Positions 53,625-63,978 of a stretch of 64,000 nt of DNA are shown here, one piece after another. The stretch's first letter is position 1. Every line of letters starts with the position of its first letter. Position numbers and translations under genes: made by a program. This stretch comes from CAZCCM01 sp964616165 (GTDB taxonomy: Bacteria; Bacillota; Clostridia; TANB77; CAG-508), in contig CAZTTS010000005.1 in the NCBI GenBank assembly GCA_964616165.1, positions 17,545 to 81,544 on the forward strand, in the 5' to 3' direction. The notes under the pieces were generated by a model, which was given only the letters and a program-made list of their open reading frames with translations, was not told where the DNA came from and did not search any database.

Positions 53625-53654
53625 AAAAAAGAGAGGTATCCCCCTCTATTTTTT
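53625..53654 (-). terminator. Terminator after the 213-residue charged protein gene
   Basis: On the minus strand AAAAAATAGAGG and CCTCTCTTTTTT pair with one mismatch around a six-base G-rich loop, ending in a T-run. It is about 140 bases after the stop at 53795 and close to the dprA start. Confidence 0.7.
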
Positions 53655-53794
53655 AACACATTACTATACTTTTAAAAAATAATCAAATTAAAAACTAAAT
53701 ATTAATACTTTATTGTTCAAAATTTATTATTTAGAATTCATTGTTTAATTTATTATTTAAATTATAACCTTATTTTGTTTTTCTTTTTCCGTGA

Positions 53795-54436
53795 TTACTC
53801 ATCGTCTTCATTATCTTGATGACTATCATCATTTTCTGAATCTTCACCGTTTTCTAATTGATTTAATATATCCTCATTAAGCTCAAAACCATTTTCAATA
53901 TTCGGTTTTATAAATGGTATTTCTATATTTGAATCATAAATTTTAACATATAGTAGATAAATTAAAATTGAAAGTAAAATAATTTGAATAAAAATCATTA
54001 ACTTTAATAGTTTTCTTGTTTTTCTTGCATCTTTACTTTGTACCTTAGAATTTGATTTTGCTTTTTTTCTTTTTTGTTTTTGTTTTGTTTCTTTTTCTTT
54101 TGTTTCTTTCCCTTTTGTTTCTTTCCCTTTTGTTTGTTTTTTTCTTTGTTTTGTTTTCTTTTTCTTTGAATTTTTTTGGTCTGATTGTTCTTCAGCATTT
54201 CCATTTTCTATATAAAAATCTTGTTTACCTAAGAATTCTTCAATCATTTCTGATTTACGTTCATCTAGGTTAAAGTCTAAATCATCAGTATTACTGGTAT
54301 CTTCTGATTCTTTTAACTCTTCTAAAATATTTGTATCAATTGGATCTGTGTTTTTATCAATAATACTATTTACAGATTCTTTTTCTTCTAGTTTCTTTAA
54401 AATTTGACTATATAAGTCATTTGGGCTTTCTTTCAT
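53795..54436 (-). CDS. Highly charged single-helix membrane protein, unknown function
   Basis: A 213-residue protein. Residues 1-85 are acidic, 90-140 are strongly basic with a repeated KGKETKGKET pattern, 145-165 form one membrane helix, and the tail is acidic (EDSENDDSHQDNEDDE). The repeat arises from 15-base tandem DNA units at 54087-54131. The N-terminus (SPNDLYSQILKKLEEKE) may be helical. There is no recognised family. It lies after the SH3 protein gene. Confidence 0.55.
   Translation of the reverse strand: MKESPNDLYSQILKKLEEKESVNSIIDKNTDPIDTNILEELKESEDTSNTDDLDFNLDERKSEMIEEFLGKQDFYIENGNAEEQSDQKNSKKKKTKQRKKQTKGKETKGKETKEKETKQKQKRKKAKSNSKVQSKDARKTRKLLKLMIFIQIILLSILIYLLYVKIYDSNIEIPFIKPNIENGFELNEDILNQLENGEDSENDDSHQDNEDDE
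54087..54131. repeat. Three 15-base tandem units in the Lys-rich coding stretch
   Basis: Two identical units GTTTCTTTCCCTTTT and one unit with three changes to T/C lie head to tail. They encode the K-G-K-E-T repeat on the minus strand. Such a repeat may vary in copy number by slippage. Confidence 0.7.
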
Positions 54437-54508
54437 ATTTACCTCTAGTATGTTTAAATTTTTGTTAATCTTATGTTTATATTTAATATTTTATTTTTTC
54501 AAAAGATT

Positions 54509-55459
54509 TTATCTATCCCAAGATCTTTTTTTCTCATCATCTTTTTGTTTTCCATATTTTAAATCATTATCATCATCTTTACCTTGTTTAAATAAGTAAA
54601 TTAAGGCTGCAAGAATTCCTCCACCAATCAGAAGGGCAACAATTATTAAGGCCATTGTATTATCTTTTTGATCTCTTGGATCTTTTACTTTTGGATCTTT
54701 TATTTCTTCTCTTTCTTCTTCTTGATCATCTAGCTCTATTACTTCTTTTTTTGGTTCTTCTACTACTTCATTTTCTTCTTTTATTTCTTTTAAATAATCT
54801 TTATGCATATAGGCTTCAGAATTTTCATATGTAAATTGATACCATTCGCCTGCTTTTCCTGTTACATTAATTACTTTACCCTTACTATATACTCCTAAAA
54901 CACTATATGTAGTTGAAGGATGTGGTCTTATATTAACATCATTGTCTGTAACTTCAAATTTAGCTTCCATTTCTTCAACATTAGTAGCTGCAGGAACAAT
55001 CTTAATATCTATCTTTTTATCTACAATATTACTTACAATATTATCTAAATCTAGTTTTTTGTCTTTAAGTTTTGCTGATTCAATTTTTAATTTTAATGAA
55101 ATCCATGCATCACCTGCACTTTTTACTCTATATTTAGCTTGAATAGACCCTGTAAGTGGAGTCGTACCTGAAGCTTTCTTTTGAGAATCCATACTAATAT
55201 ATTCTAAATTTGTTGATTCATCTAAATTGGTAAAATGTATACTATAACAATCATTGCCTGTTATTTCAGCCTTTACTGTAATGGTATCTCCCACTCTAGG
55301 ATTAGTTGGTGTAACACTTACTTTAGCATTTGCAGCATATACTTTATGAGAGCTAAAAAATATTAATATTGTTAATAATAGTATAATAAAAAATATTATC
55401 TTATATTTCTTATTGGTTTTTATATTTTTAGCAATCAAAATATTATTTGTACTTCCCAT
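54509..55459 (-). CDS. Membrane-anchored protein with Ig/cohesin-like and SH3 domains
   Basis: A 316-residue protein counted from MGSTNN, since AAGGAGGACATT precedes this ATG; 18 earlier codons overlap argS. A hydrophobic segment (20-37) leads to HKVYAAN, a plausible signal-peptidase or anchor site. Residues about 44-155 resemble a beta-sandwich repeat (VSVTPTNPRVGDTITVKAEI). An SH3b-like domain (168-226: NDVNIRPHPSTTYSVLGVYSKG ... GEWYQFTY) probably binds peptidoglycan. An acidic linker and a second helix (269-290) with a short cytoplasmic tail end the protein. Confidence 0.7.
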   Translation of the reverse strand: MGSTNNILIAKNIKTNKKYKIIFFIILLLTILIFFSSHKVYAANAKVSVTPTNPRVGDTITVKAEITGNDCYSIHFTNLDESTNLEYISMDSQKKASGTTPLTGSIQAKYRVKSAGDAWISLKLKIESAKLKDKKLDLDNIVSNIVDKKIDIKIVPAATNVEEMEAKFEVTDNDVNIRPHPSTTYSVLGVYSKGKVINVTGKAGEWYQFTYENSEAYMHKDYLKEIKEENEVVEEPKKEVIELDDQEEEREEIKDPKVKDPRDQKDNTMALIIVALLIGGGILAALIYLFKQGKDDDNDLKYGKQKDDEKKRSWDR

Positions 55460-55469
55460 AATGTCCTCC

Positions 55470-57194
55470 TTACATCTTTTGAGGTAATTCCATCCCCATA
55501 ATTTTACAAGCATTTTTAATAATACTTGCTATAATACTACTTAAAAATAGTTTTGTATTTCTTTCTTTTTCATCTTCAACTAATATTTTATTCTCTGTAT
55601 AATAATTACTAAATTCTTTAGTTAAATCTAATATATAATTAGTTAAAATTGAAGGTTCATCTTTTTCTCTTGATGCTTTTAAAATATATGGATATTTATA
55701 AATTTTTCTTAATAAATTATATGAATCTACATTCTCTATTAATATATTAATATCAATATCTTCTAGTTGAGGTATGCTATATTCTTTAAACAAACTAGAA
55801 ATTCTAGCATAATTATATTGAATATATGGTCCAGTTTCTCCAGAATAATTTAACACTTCATTCCAATCAAAAACTTGATCTTTAATAAGAGTTGTAGAAA
55901 TATTACTAAAAACTATTGCACCTATTCCTACTTTATTTGCAATATCATCTTTTTCTTCTTTATCTTCGATATTATCTTTTTCTTCTATTATCTTATGAGC
56001 TCTATTAACTGCTTCATCTAATAATTCTTCAACAGTAATAACATTCCCTACTCTTGTTGACATTTTGCCACTAGGAAGTCTAACCATTCCATAAGGAATA
56101 TGTTTTAAGCCATTAATATATTTCTTATCTAATCCTAGTAATTCAGCAATTTTAAATAATTGTTTAAAATATTGTATTTGTTCAGATGCAACAACATAAA
56201 GTGATTCATCAAAATTATATTTTTCTATTCTATACAGTAGTGTAGCAATATCACGAGTTAAATATAGGCTTGATTCATTAGACTTTTGTATTAAAGCAAT
56301 ACCTAAACCTTCATCTTCTAAATCAACAATTTTAGCACCTTCTGAATCTTTTAATAAATGTTTTTCTTCAAGTAAATTAATTACACCACCTATATCTTTA
56401 GAATAAGCAGATTCTCCTCTTATTTCATCAAAGTGAATATTAAGTTTTTTATATGTTTTTTCAAATTCTTTTAATGATAAATTAACAAATAATTCCCAAA
56501 TCTTTAAAGTTGCAGGATCCCCTTCTTCTAACTTTTTAAAGTTTTCTCTACATCTTTCTGCTACTTCATTATCTGCTTTAGAAAGTTCATTTATTCTAAT
56601 ATATATTTTAGTTAATTCTTTAATAGGTTCATTATCTAAATTATATTCATCTTTCCATAAATTATATCCTTCGATTAATTTACCAAATTGGGTACCATAA
56701 TCTCCAAGATGATTTATACCCACAGTATTATATCCTAGGAATTTGTTTAATCTATATAGATATGCACCAATTAAAGTTGTTTTTAAATGTCCTATATGAA
56801 ATTCTTTCGCTATATTGGGCGATGAAAATTCAACAAGTATTGTTTTATTTAAATTTTCTTTTTCTTCATTTTCATCAACACCATATTTATCTTTTCTAGA
56901 ATTAAATTCATTTAAAACTTCTTTAGCTAAATCTTTTTTATTGATTTTAATATTAATATATCCAGAAACAATATCAACATATTCAATCTCTGGAATATTA
57001 ATAAATAATGGTTTTAATTCTTCTGCTATAATTTGAGGTGATTTAGATAATTCTTTAGCTAAAGGAAAACAAACAACAGAAAAATCTGAATCAAATTTTT
57101 CATTTGACTCTTCAACAATAGTATAAACAATATCTTTGTTTAACTTTGCTTTTTCAATTAAGATATTTTGTATAATTTCTTTATACTTTTTCAT
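55470..57194 (-). CDS. argS: Arginyl-tRNA synthetase
   Basis: A 574-residue class I synthetase. The N-terminal Add1 domain (1-110) is followed by SSPNIAKEFHIGHLKTTLIG (the HIGH motif), the KMSTR loop (LPSGKMSTRVGNV) and an anticodon-binding DALR-type C-terminus (SGETGPYIQYNYARI). The start overlaps the RNHCP gene stop (ATGA). No T-box leader is visible in this compact arrangement. Confidence 0.97.
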   Translation of the reverse strand: MKKYKEIIQNILIEKAKLNKDIVYTIVEESNEKFDSDFSVVCFPLAKELSKSPQIIAEELKPLFINIPEIEYVDIVSGYINIKINKKDLAKEVLNEFNSRKDKYGVDENEEKENLNKTILVEFSSPNIAKEFHIGHLKTTLIGAYLYRLNKFLGYNTVGINHLGDYGTQFGKLIEGYNLWKDEYNLDNEPIKELTKIYIRINELSKADNEVAERCRENFKKLEEGDPATLKIWELFVNLSLKEFEKTYKKLNIHFDEIRGESAYSKDIGGVINLLEEKHLLKDSEGAKIVDLEDEGLGIALIQKSNESSLYLTRDIATLLYRIEKYNFDESLYVVASEQIQYFKQLFKIAELLGLDKKYINGLKHIPYGMVRLPSGKMSTRVGNVITVEELLDEAVNRAHKIIEEKDNIEDKEEKDDIANKVGIGAIVFSNISTTLIKDQVFDWNEVLNYSGETGPYIQYNYARISSLFKEYSIPQLEDIDINILIENVDSYNLLRKIYKYPYILKASREKDEPSILTNYILDLTKEFSNYYTENKILVEDEKERNTKLFLSSIIASIIKNACKIMGMELPQKM

Positions 57195-57493
57195 TCTTTA
57201 ACTACCTTTGTCGTTAACTCTATTATTAAATCTCTATTATCATCTTTTGCAACTATATTTTTAAGTATTTTTTCGCATTTTAAGCATCTGTATATTATTT
57301 GTTCTTTACCATCTTTTAATACATATCCTATAGGCTCTAGAATGCCTTTACAAGGGTTTTTTCTGTCTCCTGGAGTAATATCAACATGTTTTGAATAAAG
57401 GCAATTTGGACAATGATCTCTTGATGTATATTCTAATTTCTTTACTAGAATTTTGCAATTATCACAAATAAATTCTTCATCATTTTTAATCAT
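57191..57493 (-). CDS. RNHCP-type zinc-ribbon protein
   Basis: A 100-residue protein counted from MIKNDEEF, with GGTGGA eight bases upstream; an earlier Met at 57517 lies inside the uridine kinase gene. It holds FICDNCKILV, SRDHCPNCLYSKHVDITPGDR and a late YRCLKCEKIL, giving CxxC pairs for zinc. The usual RNHCP reads RDHCP. The family is unknown in function and often sits beside translation genes; here argS follows with a four-base overlap. Confidence 0.82.
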   Translation of the reverse strand: MIKNDEEFICDNCKILVKKLEYTSRDHCPNCLYSKHVDITPGDRKNPCKGILEPIGYVLKDGKEQIIYRCLKCEKILKNIVAKDDNRDLIIELTTKVVKE

Positions 57494-59126
57494 ATATACT
57501 TCCACCAATAAATTCACGAAGAAGTGAATTATTAGGTATTAAATCTTCATCAATATCAGCAAAGTATTTTAACATTGAAATTAATCTTTTAGCTTCACTG
57601 TATTCTGGGATATTATTAGGTATCTGTTCTAATAATGGAATAGCATGTGCTTTTAATACCGATAATTCATATATAATAGAAGAATTAAACATGAAGTCTG
57701 CTGTTTCTTGATAAGGAAAGATATGTTTTCTCTCACCTCTTCTAACAGAATACCAACCCTTTAGAGTATGTTCTGGAGTATACCCTCTAAAACTATTATC
57801 TCTAACTATTCTTCTTAAAAGCCTTGTATCAGTAGTTGAAATCCTATTAAAATAGTCAATATTTAATACAGTTAAATCTGATATATATATCTTATATTTT
57901 TGGTTTGGATCAATTAAGTAAGTTAATCTATCATTTAAACAATGTATTCCTTCAATTATCAATACTTGATCTTCATCTATCTTAAGTTTTCTTTCTTCTT
58001 TCCAAGTTTTAGTTCCTACTGTAAAATCAAATTCTGGAATTATTACTTCTTCTCCATTTATTAATCCCATTAAGTCTTTGTTAAATAATTCTAAATCAAT
58101 TGCTTCTATATCTTCAAAATCATAATTCCCAAATTCGTCTTTTGGTGTATCTGGTCTTTCAACAAAATAGTTATCAACAGATATTGTTACTGGTCTAACA
58201 CCATCAAGTCTTAATGCTGTAGATAATTTACCTGCAAAAGTAGTTTTGCCTGAACAAGAAGGTCCTGCAATTAAAATAACTTTTACATTACCTCTTTGAA
58301 TAATTTGATCTGCTAAATTAGCTATTTTTTTCTCATGTAATGCTTCAGATAGTAATACAACATCCTTTGGATTAGACTTTAGTGCATTATTATATTTATA
58401 CAATGTGTTTAAGCCTAATATTGTATATATTTCTTCATATTCTCTTAATGCATTTAATAATTTTTTATTGTTTTCAAAAGATTGTAATACATCAGGCTCT
58501 AAATTGTCTGGATAACGCAAAATAAATCCATGTTCATATTTTTCAACTGAAAATATTTTAGCAAATCCTGTTGCCATTGGCATAACACCTAAAAAATAAT
58601 TATAATAATCTTCACAAAAATATAGTTTAACCTTCTCTTTAGTTACATTATCAAGCTGTGCTCTTCCTCTTAGTGTTCCATCTCTATCCATTAATTCTTG
58701 AGCTTCTTCTTTTGTCATTATTTTAGGAATTATCTTTAAGTTCTTTTCAACTATCTCTTCCATTCTTCTTTGAATATTTTCTACTACTTCTTCTGTTATT
58801 TCCATATTAGTAATTTCAGCAAACATAGCATTTGATAATTGATAATTAATAGTCAAATATGCTTGTGGGTATAGCTGATATACAGCCATAGACATTATGT
58901 ATAATAGTCCTCTTATATATACAACTTTCCCATCATCTGATGTCATATCTAATAATTTTATTTCTCCATCAGCATGTATTCTATGTCCTAAAGACATTAC
59001 TTCATTATTAAATCTACAAGCAATTATAAATCTACTGCTTGCTCTTATTTCTTCTTCAAAAGCATCAAATATTCTTGATCCTTTTTCTACTTCTTTAACC
59101 TTATTTCCTATTGTAACCCTAAACAT
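57486..59126 (-). CDS. Uridine-kinase-like nucleoside kinase with TGS/ThrRS-like N-terminal region
   Basis: A 546-residue protein. Residues 1-65 resemble a TGS domain (VTIGNKVKEVEKGSRIFDAF), and about 66-220 resemble the ThrRS editing domain region (DDGKVVYIRGLLYIMSMAVYQLYP). The kinase has Walker A LIAGPSCSGKTTFAGKL near residue 285, then VDNYFVERPDTPKDEFGNYDFED and DLTVLNIDYFNRI. This fused design is known from Clostridia. It probably phosphorylates uridine or a related nucleoside. AGTAGGAGATAAA precedes the ATG. Confidence 0.85.
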   Translation of the reverse strand: MFRVTIGNKVKEVEKGSRIFDAFEEEIRASSRFIIACRFNNEVMSLGHRIHADGEIKLLDMTSDDGKVVYIRGLLYIMSMAVYQLYPQAYLTINYQLSNAMFAEITNMEITEEVVENIQRRMEEIVEKNLKIIPKIMTKEEAQELMDRDGTLRGRAQLDNVTKEKVKLYFCEDYYNYFLGVMPMATGFAKIFSVEKYEHGFILRYPDNLEPDVLQSFENNKKLLNALREYEEIYTILGLNTLYKYNNALKSNPKDVVLLSEALHEKKIANLADQIIQRGNVKVILIAGPSCSGKTTFAGKLSTALRLDGVRPVTISVDNYFVERPDTPKDEFGNYDFEDIEAIDLELFNKDLMGLINGEEVIIPEFDFTVGTKTWKEERKLKIDEDQVLIIEGIHCLNDRLTYLIDPNQKYKIYISDLTVLNIDYFNRISTTDTRLLRRIVRDNSFRGYTPEHTLKGWYSVRRGERKHIFPYQETADFMFNSSIIYELSVLKAHAIPLLEQIPNNIPEYSEAKRLISMLKYFADIDEDLIPNNSLLREFIGGSIYD

Positions 59127-59231
59127 TTTATCTCCTACTCTATACCAAAACTTTATTCTTTATTTTATATTCCTTTTTTATTTTTTTTATAATTTATCTA
59201 TATATTCATATTTATATTTTAAAAAATATAT

Positions 59232-59417
59232 TTAAAAAATTACTCTAAACAATATAGTACAAACTAATAGCAAAACTGCCCCTATTATTTTCAATAAAAT
59301 TGTTGCTGAATTTCTATCTGAAGATGTAAAGAATTTTCTTACAATTGGTCTTGCATCAAATATTAATACAACAGATATACTCGCTAGTATTGCTACTAGT
59401 ATTTTAATCCATATCAT
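59232..59417 (-). CDS. Small two-helix membrane protein (61 residues)
   Basis: A 61-residue protein: helix at about 3-20, a short charged loop (DARPIVRKFFTSSDRNSA) and helix at about 40-59. The ATG lies inside the last codons of the Ca2+-ATPase gene (14-base overlap) after GAGGAAAAAGATG, which suggests translational coupling. Clostridial genomes often encode such short proteins with unknown function. Confidence 0.55.
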   Translation of the reverse strand: MIWIKILVAILASISVVLIFDARPIVRKFFTSSDRNSATILLKIIGAVLLLVCTILFRVIF

Positions 59418-62110
59418 CTTTTTCCTCTTTTACTTCGTTAAGTTTAAATAATTTCATGAACTCTACAATAAATATTGGTAATAATATTAGTATAATCATC
59501 ACTGCAATCATATCAATAGGTATTATAGCTAATTTAAATATATCACGAATTTCCGGAACAGACAATGTTAAAATCATTAATATAACATTAAAAATTATTG
59601 CAAAAATCAATTGCTTATTTTTAAAAGAATCTTTAGAAAATACTGTTTTTCTATTATCTCGAACATTAAAAACATGTACTAATTGTGAAAAGCCTAATAC
59701 TGCATATGTCATTGTTTGAGCTATTGCAATACGTTCTGCATCACTTCCCTTGCTAGTTAATCCAATTAGAAATGCTATAAAAGACAATAATCCTATCATT
59801 AAACTTTGATATAGCACTCTATATTTAAAGCCTTTTTCTGTAACACCTTTTCTTTTAACTGGTTTTCTTTTCATCACATCTTTACTTGCAGGATCAACAG
59901 ATAAAGCTATTGCAGGTAATGCATCAGTTATAAGATTAATAAATAATATATGGATTGGAAGCAAAGGAATTAAATCACCAGTATGAATATTAAACATCTT
60001 AGTTATTAAAGGTAGAACTAACATTGATAAAAATATAATAATAACTTCTCCAATATTAGATGATAATAAATATAATATTACTTTCATTATATTATCATAT
60101 ATTCGTCTTCCTTCTTTTGTTGCTTCTACAATTGTTGAAAAATTATCATCAGTTAAAATAAGGTCTGCGGCTTCTCTTGCAACTGCTGTACCTTGTACTC
60201 CCATCGCACAACCAATATCTGCTTTTTTAAGTGCTGGGGCATCATTAACACCATCACCTGTCATTGCTACATATTTATCTTGATCTTGCCATGCTTCTAT
60301 AATTCTTAATTTATTCTCAGGAGAAACTCTAGCATAAACTCTATACTTATTAATATTGTTTTTAAAGTCTTCATCTGACATAGAATCTAATTCTACTCCT
60401 GTTAAAACTTCATAATTTTCTTCTAGTATGCCTAAATCTCTTGCTATAGCTTCTGCAGTCAATTTATGATCACCTGTTATCATAATTGGAAGAATACCTG
60501 CCTCTTTACAAGCTTCAATAGAAGATTTAGCTTCTTCTCTTGGTGGATCAATCATTCCTGCCATTCCTAAAAATATTAAATTTTCTTCAAAAGTGTGATA
60601 ATCATCTAGTCTTGGTTCATAGTCTAATATCTTATATGCAATTGCAAGAACTCTCATTGCATTTCTTGCTAATTCATCATTTGCAGATAAAACTTCTGCT
60701 CTATATCCCATAAATTTATATTCATCTGTATATATATTATTGTCTATTTCATATGCAGAGCATTTAGATATAACTTCATCTAAACCTCCTTTTGTATAAA
60801 CAATATATTTATCTCCTATTTTATTTACTGTGGTCATTAATTTTCTATTGGAATCAAAAGAAATTTCTGCAACTCTGTCATACCAAAATAATAAGTTTGA
60901 ATCAAAACCAAGTTCAAAACCCATTCTTGTTAAAGCTGTTTCTGTTGGTTCACCTGTAAGACCAAGTTTTGACACTTTACTATCATTACAAAGCATAAAA
61001 CCTGTAACAAGTCTAGTTAATGTTTCATTATGGCTTAAATAACTTAAATCATGGATTCTTCCATTATAATATAGCTTTTCAACCCTCATCCTATTTTGTG
61101 TTAATGTTCCTGTTTTATCTGAACATATAATTGAAACCGAACCTAAAGTTTCTACAGCAGGTAGTTTTTTTACTATTGCATTTTTCTTAACTAATCTTTG
61201 AACTCCAACAGCAAGAACAACTGTAGTAATGGCTGGTAAACCTTCAGGAATAGCAGAAACAGCTAAAGAAACTGTCATCATTAACATTGTCATAAATGAT
61301 TTACCATATAGAATACCAAGAATAAAAACAAAGAAACATGCAAAAAGTAAGAATATTAATAATGATTTAACTAATGATTTTATTTTTTCTTGAATTGCAG
61401 TTGTTGGCTGTTTAGTGTTTTTCATCATTGCTGCAATTTTACCAACTTCTGTGTTTTCACCTATTTTTACAACTACTGCCTTACCTCTACCTTTTGTAAC
61501 CAAGGAAGAAGCAAAGGCCATATTTTTAATATCACCTAGGGCTATTTTTGTATCTTTAATTAAATTTGATTCTTTTATTATAGATTCAGACTCACCTGTT
61601 AAATGTGATTCATCTACTTGTAAATTATAGCTTTCTATAATGCGAAGATCTGCAGAAACATAATCACCTGCTTCTAGAATAACAACATCACCTAAAGTTA
61701 ATTCATGAGCTTTAACACTAACTATAACTCCATCTCTAATAACTTTTGTTTGTGTTTCAGATATTTTTTGTAATTCATATAGAGCTCTCTCAGCCTTATA
61801 TTCTTGTTGAGTCCCTATTATTGCATTTAAAATTACTATTGCTAAAATTATTATTGTATCAGTAAAACCTTCATTATTTTTAATTGCAATAAATGCGGCT
61901 AGTCCTGCTGCAATTAATAAAATAATTATCATAATATCAGCAAATTGTGAAACAAAAATAGAAAAAAGGCTCTTCTTGTTAACTTCTTCAATTTTGTTTT
62001 CACCATATTTAGCCTGCCTTTTTGCTGCCTCTTTCCCGTGAAATACCAAAATCTCTATCTGTTCCAAAGCCTTTTAATATTTTATTTACATCGTAATTCC
62101 AAAAAAACAT
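59404..62110 (-). CDS. Ca2+-transporting P-type ATPase, with a one-base frameshift near the 5' end
   Basis: The main frame (to 62067, 887 residues) encodes a P2-type ATPase: DESHLTGES in the actuator domain, PEGLPAITT in helix 4, SDKTGTLTQN at the phosphorylation site and TGDGVNDAPALKKADIG, with about ten membrane helices. The frame lacks a start of the usual kind. An ATG at 62110 after GATGGGGAAAA gives MFFWNYDVNKILKGFG then GISRE, the normal N-terminus. It joins EAAKRQAKYG only if one A of the run at 62032-62034 is removed. The ion is probably Ca2+, by similarity. The break may be an assembly error in a short homopolymer. Confidence 0.85.
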
Positions 62111-62157
62111 TTTTCCCCATCTTTTGTATATCTTTTCATGTATATTTTATATTAGTT

Positions 62158-62189
62158 AAATCTTATTTTCAACCACAAAAATAAGATTT
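62158..62189. terminator. Perfect 12-pair hairpin between the pilin-like gene and the Ca2+-ATPase
   Basis: AAATCTTATTTT and AAAATAAGATTT pair around an eight-base loop. It is the second of two hairpins in the 176-base gap and could act in either direction. Confidence 0.5.
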
Positions 62190-62194
62190 AATAA

Positions 62195-62222
62195 AAATTA
62201 ACCCAATTTCTTAGGTTAATTT
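62195..62222 (-). terminator. Terminator after the pilin-like gene
   Basis: On the minus strand AAATTAACC and GGTTAATTT form a nine-pair stem around a ten-base loop, followed by TTATT. It lies about 65 bases after the stop at 62287. Confidence 0.6.
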
Positions 62223-62286
62223 ATTAAAATTTTTTTATTTAAATTTAATAAGTTTTACATCAAAATAATCTTTGTTTAATATAACA

Positions 62287-63978
62287 TTACTTCCAATTTG
62301 CAGGTATTGATGAATAATTTGCTAATGGACCACATTGAGTAAAACATCTAGTCCCATCTACTCCTGATCTATTCCATAATTCTGGTGCATTTCCCGTTAA
62401 ACTTAAGCAAGCAGCAAAAGTAGACTTAAAATTTGTTACTTTTAAACAGTTATCAAATAATCCTGCTGGAATTTCTATTAAACTATAACAATTTGTAAAA
62501 GTTTCTTCAAAAGATGTTACATATGTGCAATTTATAAACAATCCTGTCGGTATTTCTATTAAACTATTACATTGAGCAAAAGCAAGGGCAAAATCTGTTG
62601 CTTGTATGGAATTAACAAATAACCCTGCTGGAATTTCTGTTAAATTATGACAATCCTCAAAAGTAGATCTAAAAATTGTTGCTTTGGTACAATTTGTAAA
62701 TAATCCTGGGCCTATTTCTGTTAAATCACTACATCTATAAAAAGTCATATAAAAACTTGTTACTTGTTGACAATTAGAAAATAATCCTGATGGAATTGTT
62801 GTTAAACTTCTACAACGATTAAAAGCACTTCCAAAATTTGTTGCTTTTGAACAATTAGCAAACAATCCTGCTGGTATTTCTGTTAAACTATCAGAATTAA
62901 AAAAAGTACCGTAAAATCTTGTTACATTTGGAGAATTGATAAATAACTTTGCTGGAATATTGTTTTTTAATGTGTAAGCAAATGCAAAGGTAAAATCAAA
63001 AGATTTAACACTTGGAGCATAAGCAAATAAATTTTCTGGAATTTCGTGCTTGTGCAAGTCTTCAAGTTGGCTCTCACCTTCTAAATGTGGACCTAAACCT
63101 AATGCAGCAAAAGCTGAAGAAAAATCTGAAACTCTAATAAAGCTATTTCTACTTGGAGCTGGAATATCTTTTTCTAAATATGCTGCAAAAGAATTAATAA
63201 TACTAAAGTCATTTTCTCCCCAATATTTTAGTTCTACTATAGGTGACTTACTTAGTATCAAAAGCATCTCTTCTAATTCTTCTTCTGTAGAAACTACAGT
63301 TTCTGGATTAAAAAAGGTACCAAAACTTGTTCCTGGTAATACTTTTCCCCTAATTCGTACTTCATGATCTCCTACTTGTGAATATGTATATGTTGGGTTA
63401 ATTGTTGGTTGTGGTGTAGTATAGTTGTTTTCATTTTCTTCTTCGTTTTCTCCTGCATCCCAATTAATTGTTAAACCTGTTGTATTACTAATAGGAAGAG
63501 TTACAGTTTGACCTGGATTTGTAGTTCTTACTATAAATGTCATATCTTTAAGATATGCATTCTCTGGAAGATTAGCATCTGGCAAAGAATTATATAAATC
63601 CATATCTGCAATATTTAGTATTCCTTCTCTAACACTTATTGTATATTTATATGTTCCATCTTTTTGTAAGCCTAAAGATATAATATTATCTTCATATGAA
63701 TCTTCAGAAGTAATTAGACCTTCTGCTATTAATTTAGCTATAAAGCTTGAAGCAGGTTCTTCTTCTCCACCCGTCCTTAATGCTACTTCTAGTCTAGCAT
63801 CTCTTTCATAAATTTTATCCATTATAGTAGCATATCTAGTTGTTACTTTTCCACCTCTTGCTTTTTCAATTACTCCATTTGGACCCAATACTAAAGATAC
63901 AGTAACTGCTGCTAATACTAATAATATTATTATTGTTACTACTAGTGCTATTAATGTTATTCCTTTTTTCAGCTTCAT
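62287..63978 (-). CDS. Type IV pilin-like (prepilin N-terminus) surface protein with BspA-like leucine-rich repeats
   Basis: A 563-residue protein. The N-terminus MKLKKG-ITLIALVVTI has a prepilin peptidase site after Gly6 and a long hydrophobic helix to about residue 30; the usual Glu5 of mature pilins is Ala. A helical segment (KARGGKVTTRYATIMDKIYERDARLE) and a beta domain follow. The last about 200 residues form BspA-type repeats: six full 27-residue units (365-526), pattern L-T-E-I-P-A-G-L-F-x-N-C, plus partial units. It ends with ANWK. AAAGGTGAG precedes the ATG. It is probably a displayed adhesin or pseudopilin. Confidence 0.78.
   Translation of the reverse strand: MKLKKGITLIALVVTIIILLVLAAVTVSLVLGPNGVIEKARGGKVTTRYATIMDKIYERDARLEVALRTGGEEEPASSFIAKLIAEGLITSEDSYEDNIISLGLQKDGTYKYTISVREGILNIADMDLYNSLPDANLPENAYLKDMTFIVRTTNPGQTVTLPISNTTGLTINWDAGENEEENENNYTTPQPTINPTYTYSQVGDHEVRIRGKVLPGTSFGTFFNPETVVSTEEELEEMLLILSKSPIVELKYWGENDFSIINSFAAYLEKDIPAPSRNSFIRVSDFSSAFAALGLGPHLEGESQLEDLHKHEIPENLFAYAPSVKSFDFTFAFAYTLKNNIPAKLFINSPNVTRFYGTFFNSDSLTEIPAGLFANCSKATNFGSAFNRCRSLTTIPSGLFSNCQQVTSFYMTFYRCSDLTEIGPGLFTNCTKATIFRSTFEDCHNLTEIPAGLFVNSIQATDFALAFAQCNSLIEIPTGLFINCTYVTSFEETFTNCYSLIEIPAGLFDNCLKVTNFKSTFAACLSLTGNAPELWNRSGVDGTRCFTQCGPLANYSSIPANWK
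62401..62886. repeat. Six 81-bp tandem repeats encoding the 27-residue LRR units
   Basis: The six units are in frame and exactly 27 codons each (486 bp). They differ at many codons, so the array is old rather than freshly amplified. A less regular unit precedes it. Conserved positions are Leu-x-x-Ile-Pro, Gly-Leu-Phe, Asn-Cys, Thr-x-Phe and Phe-x-x-Cys. Confidence 0.85.

Noticed and set aside
55460..55513. 18-codon N-terminal extension of the SH3 protein
   Set aside because: It lies inside the end of argS; AAGGAGG fits only the ATG at 55459.
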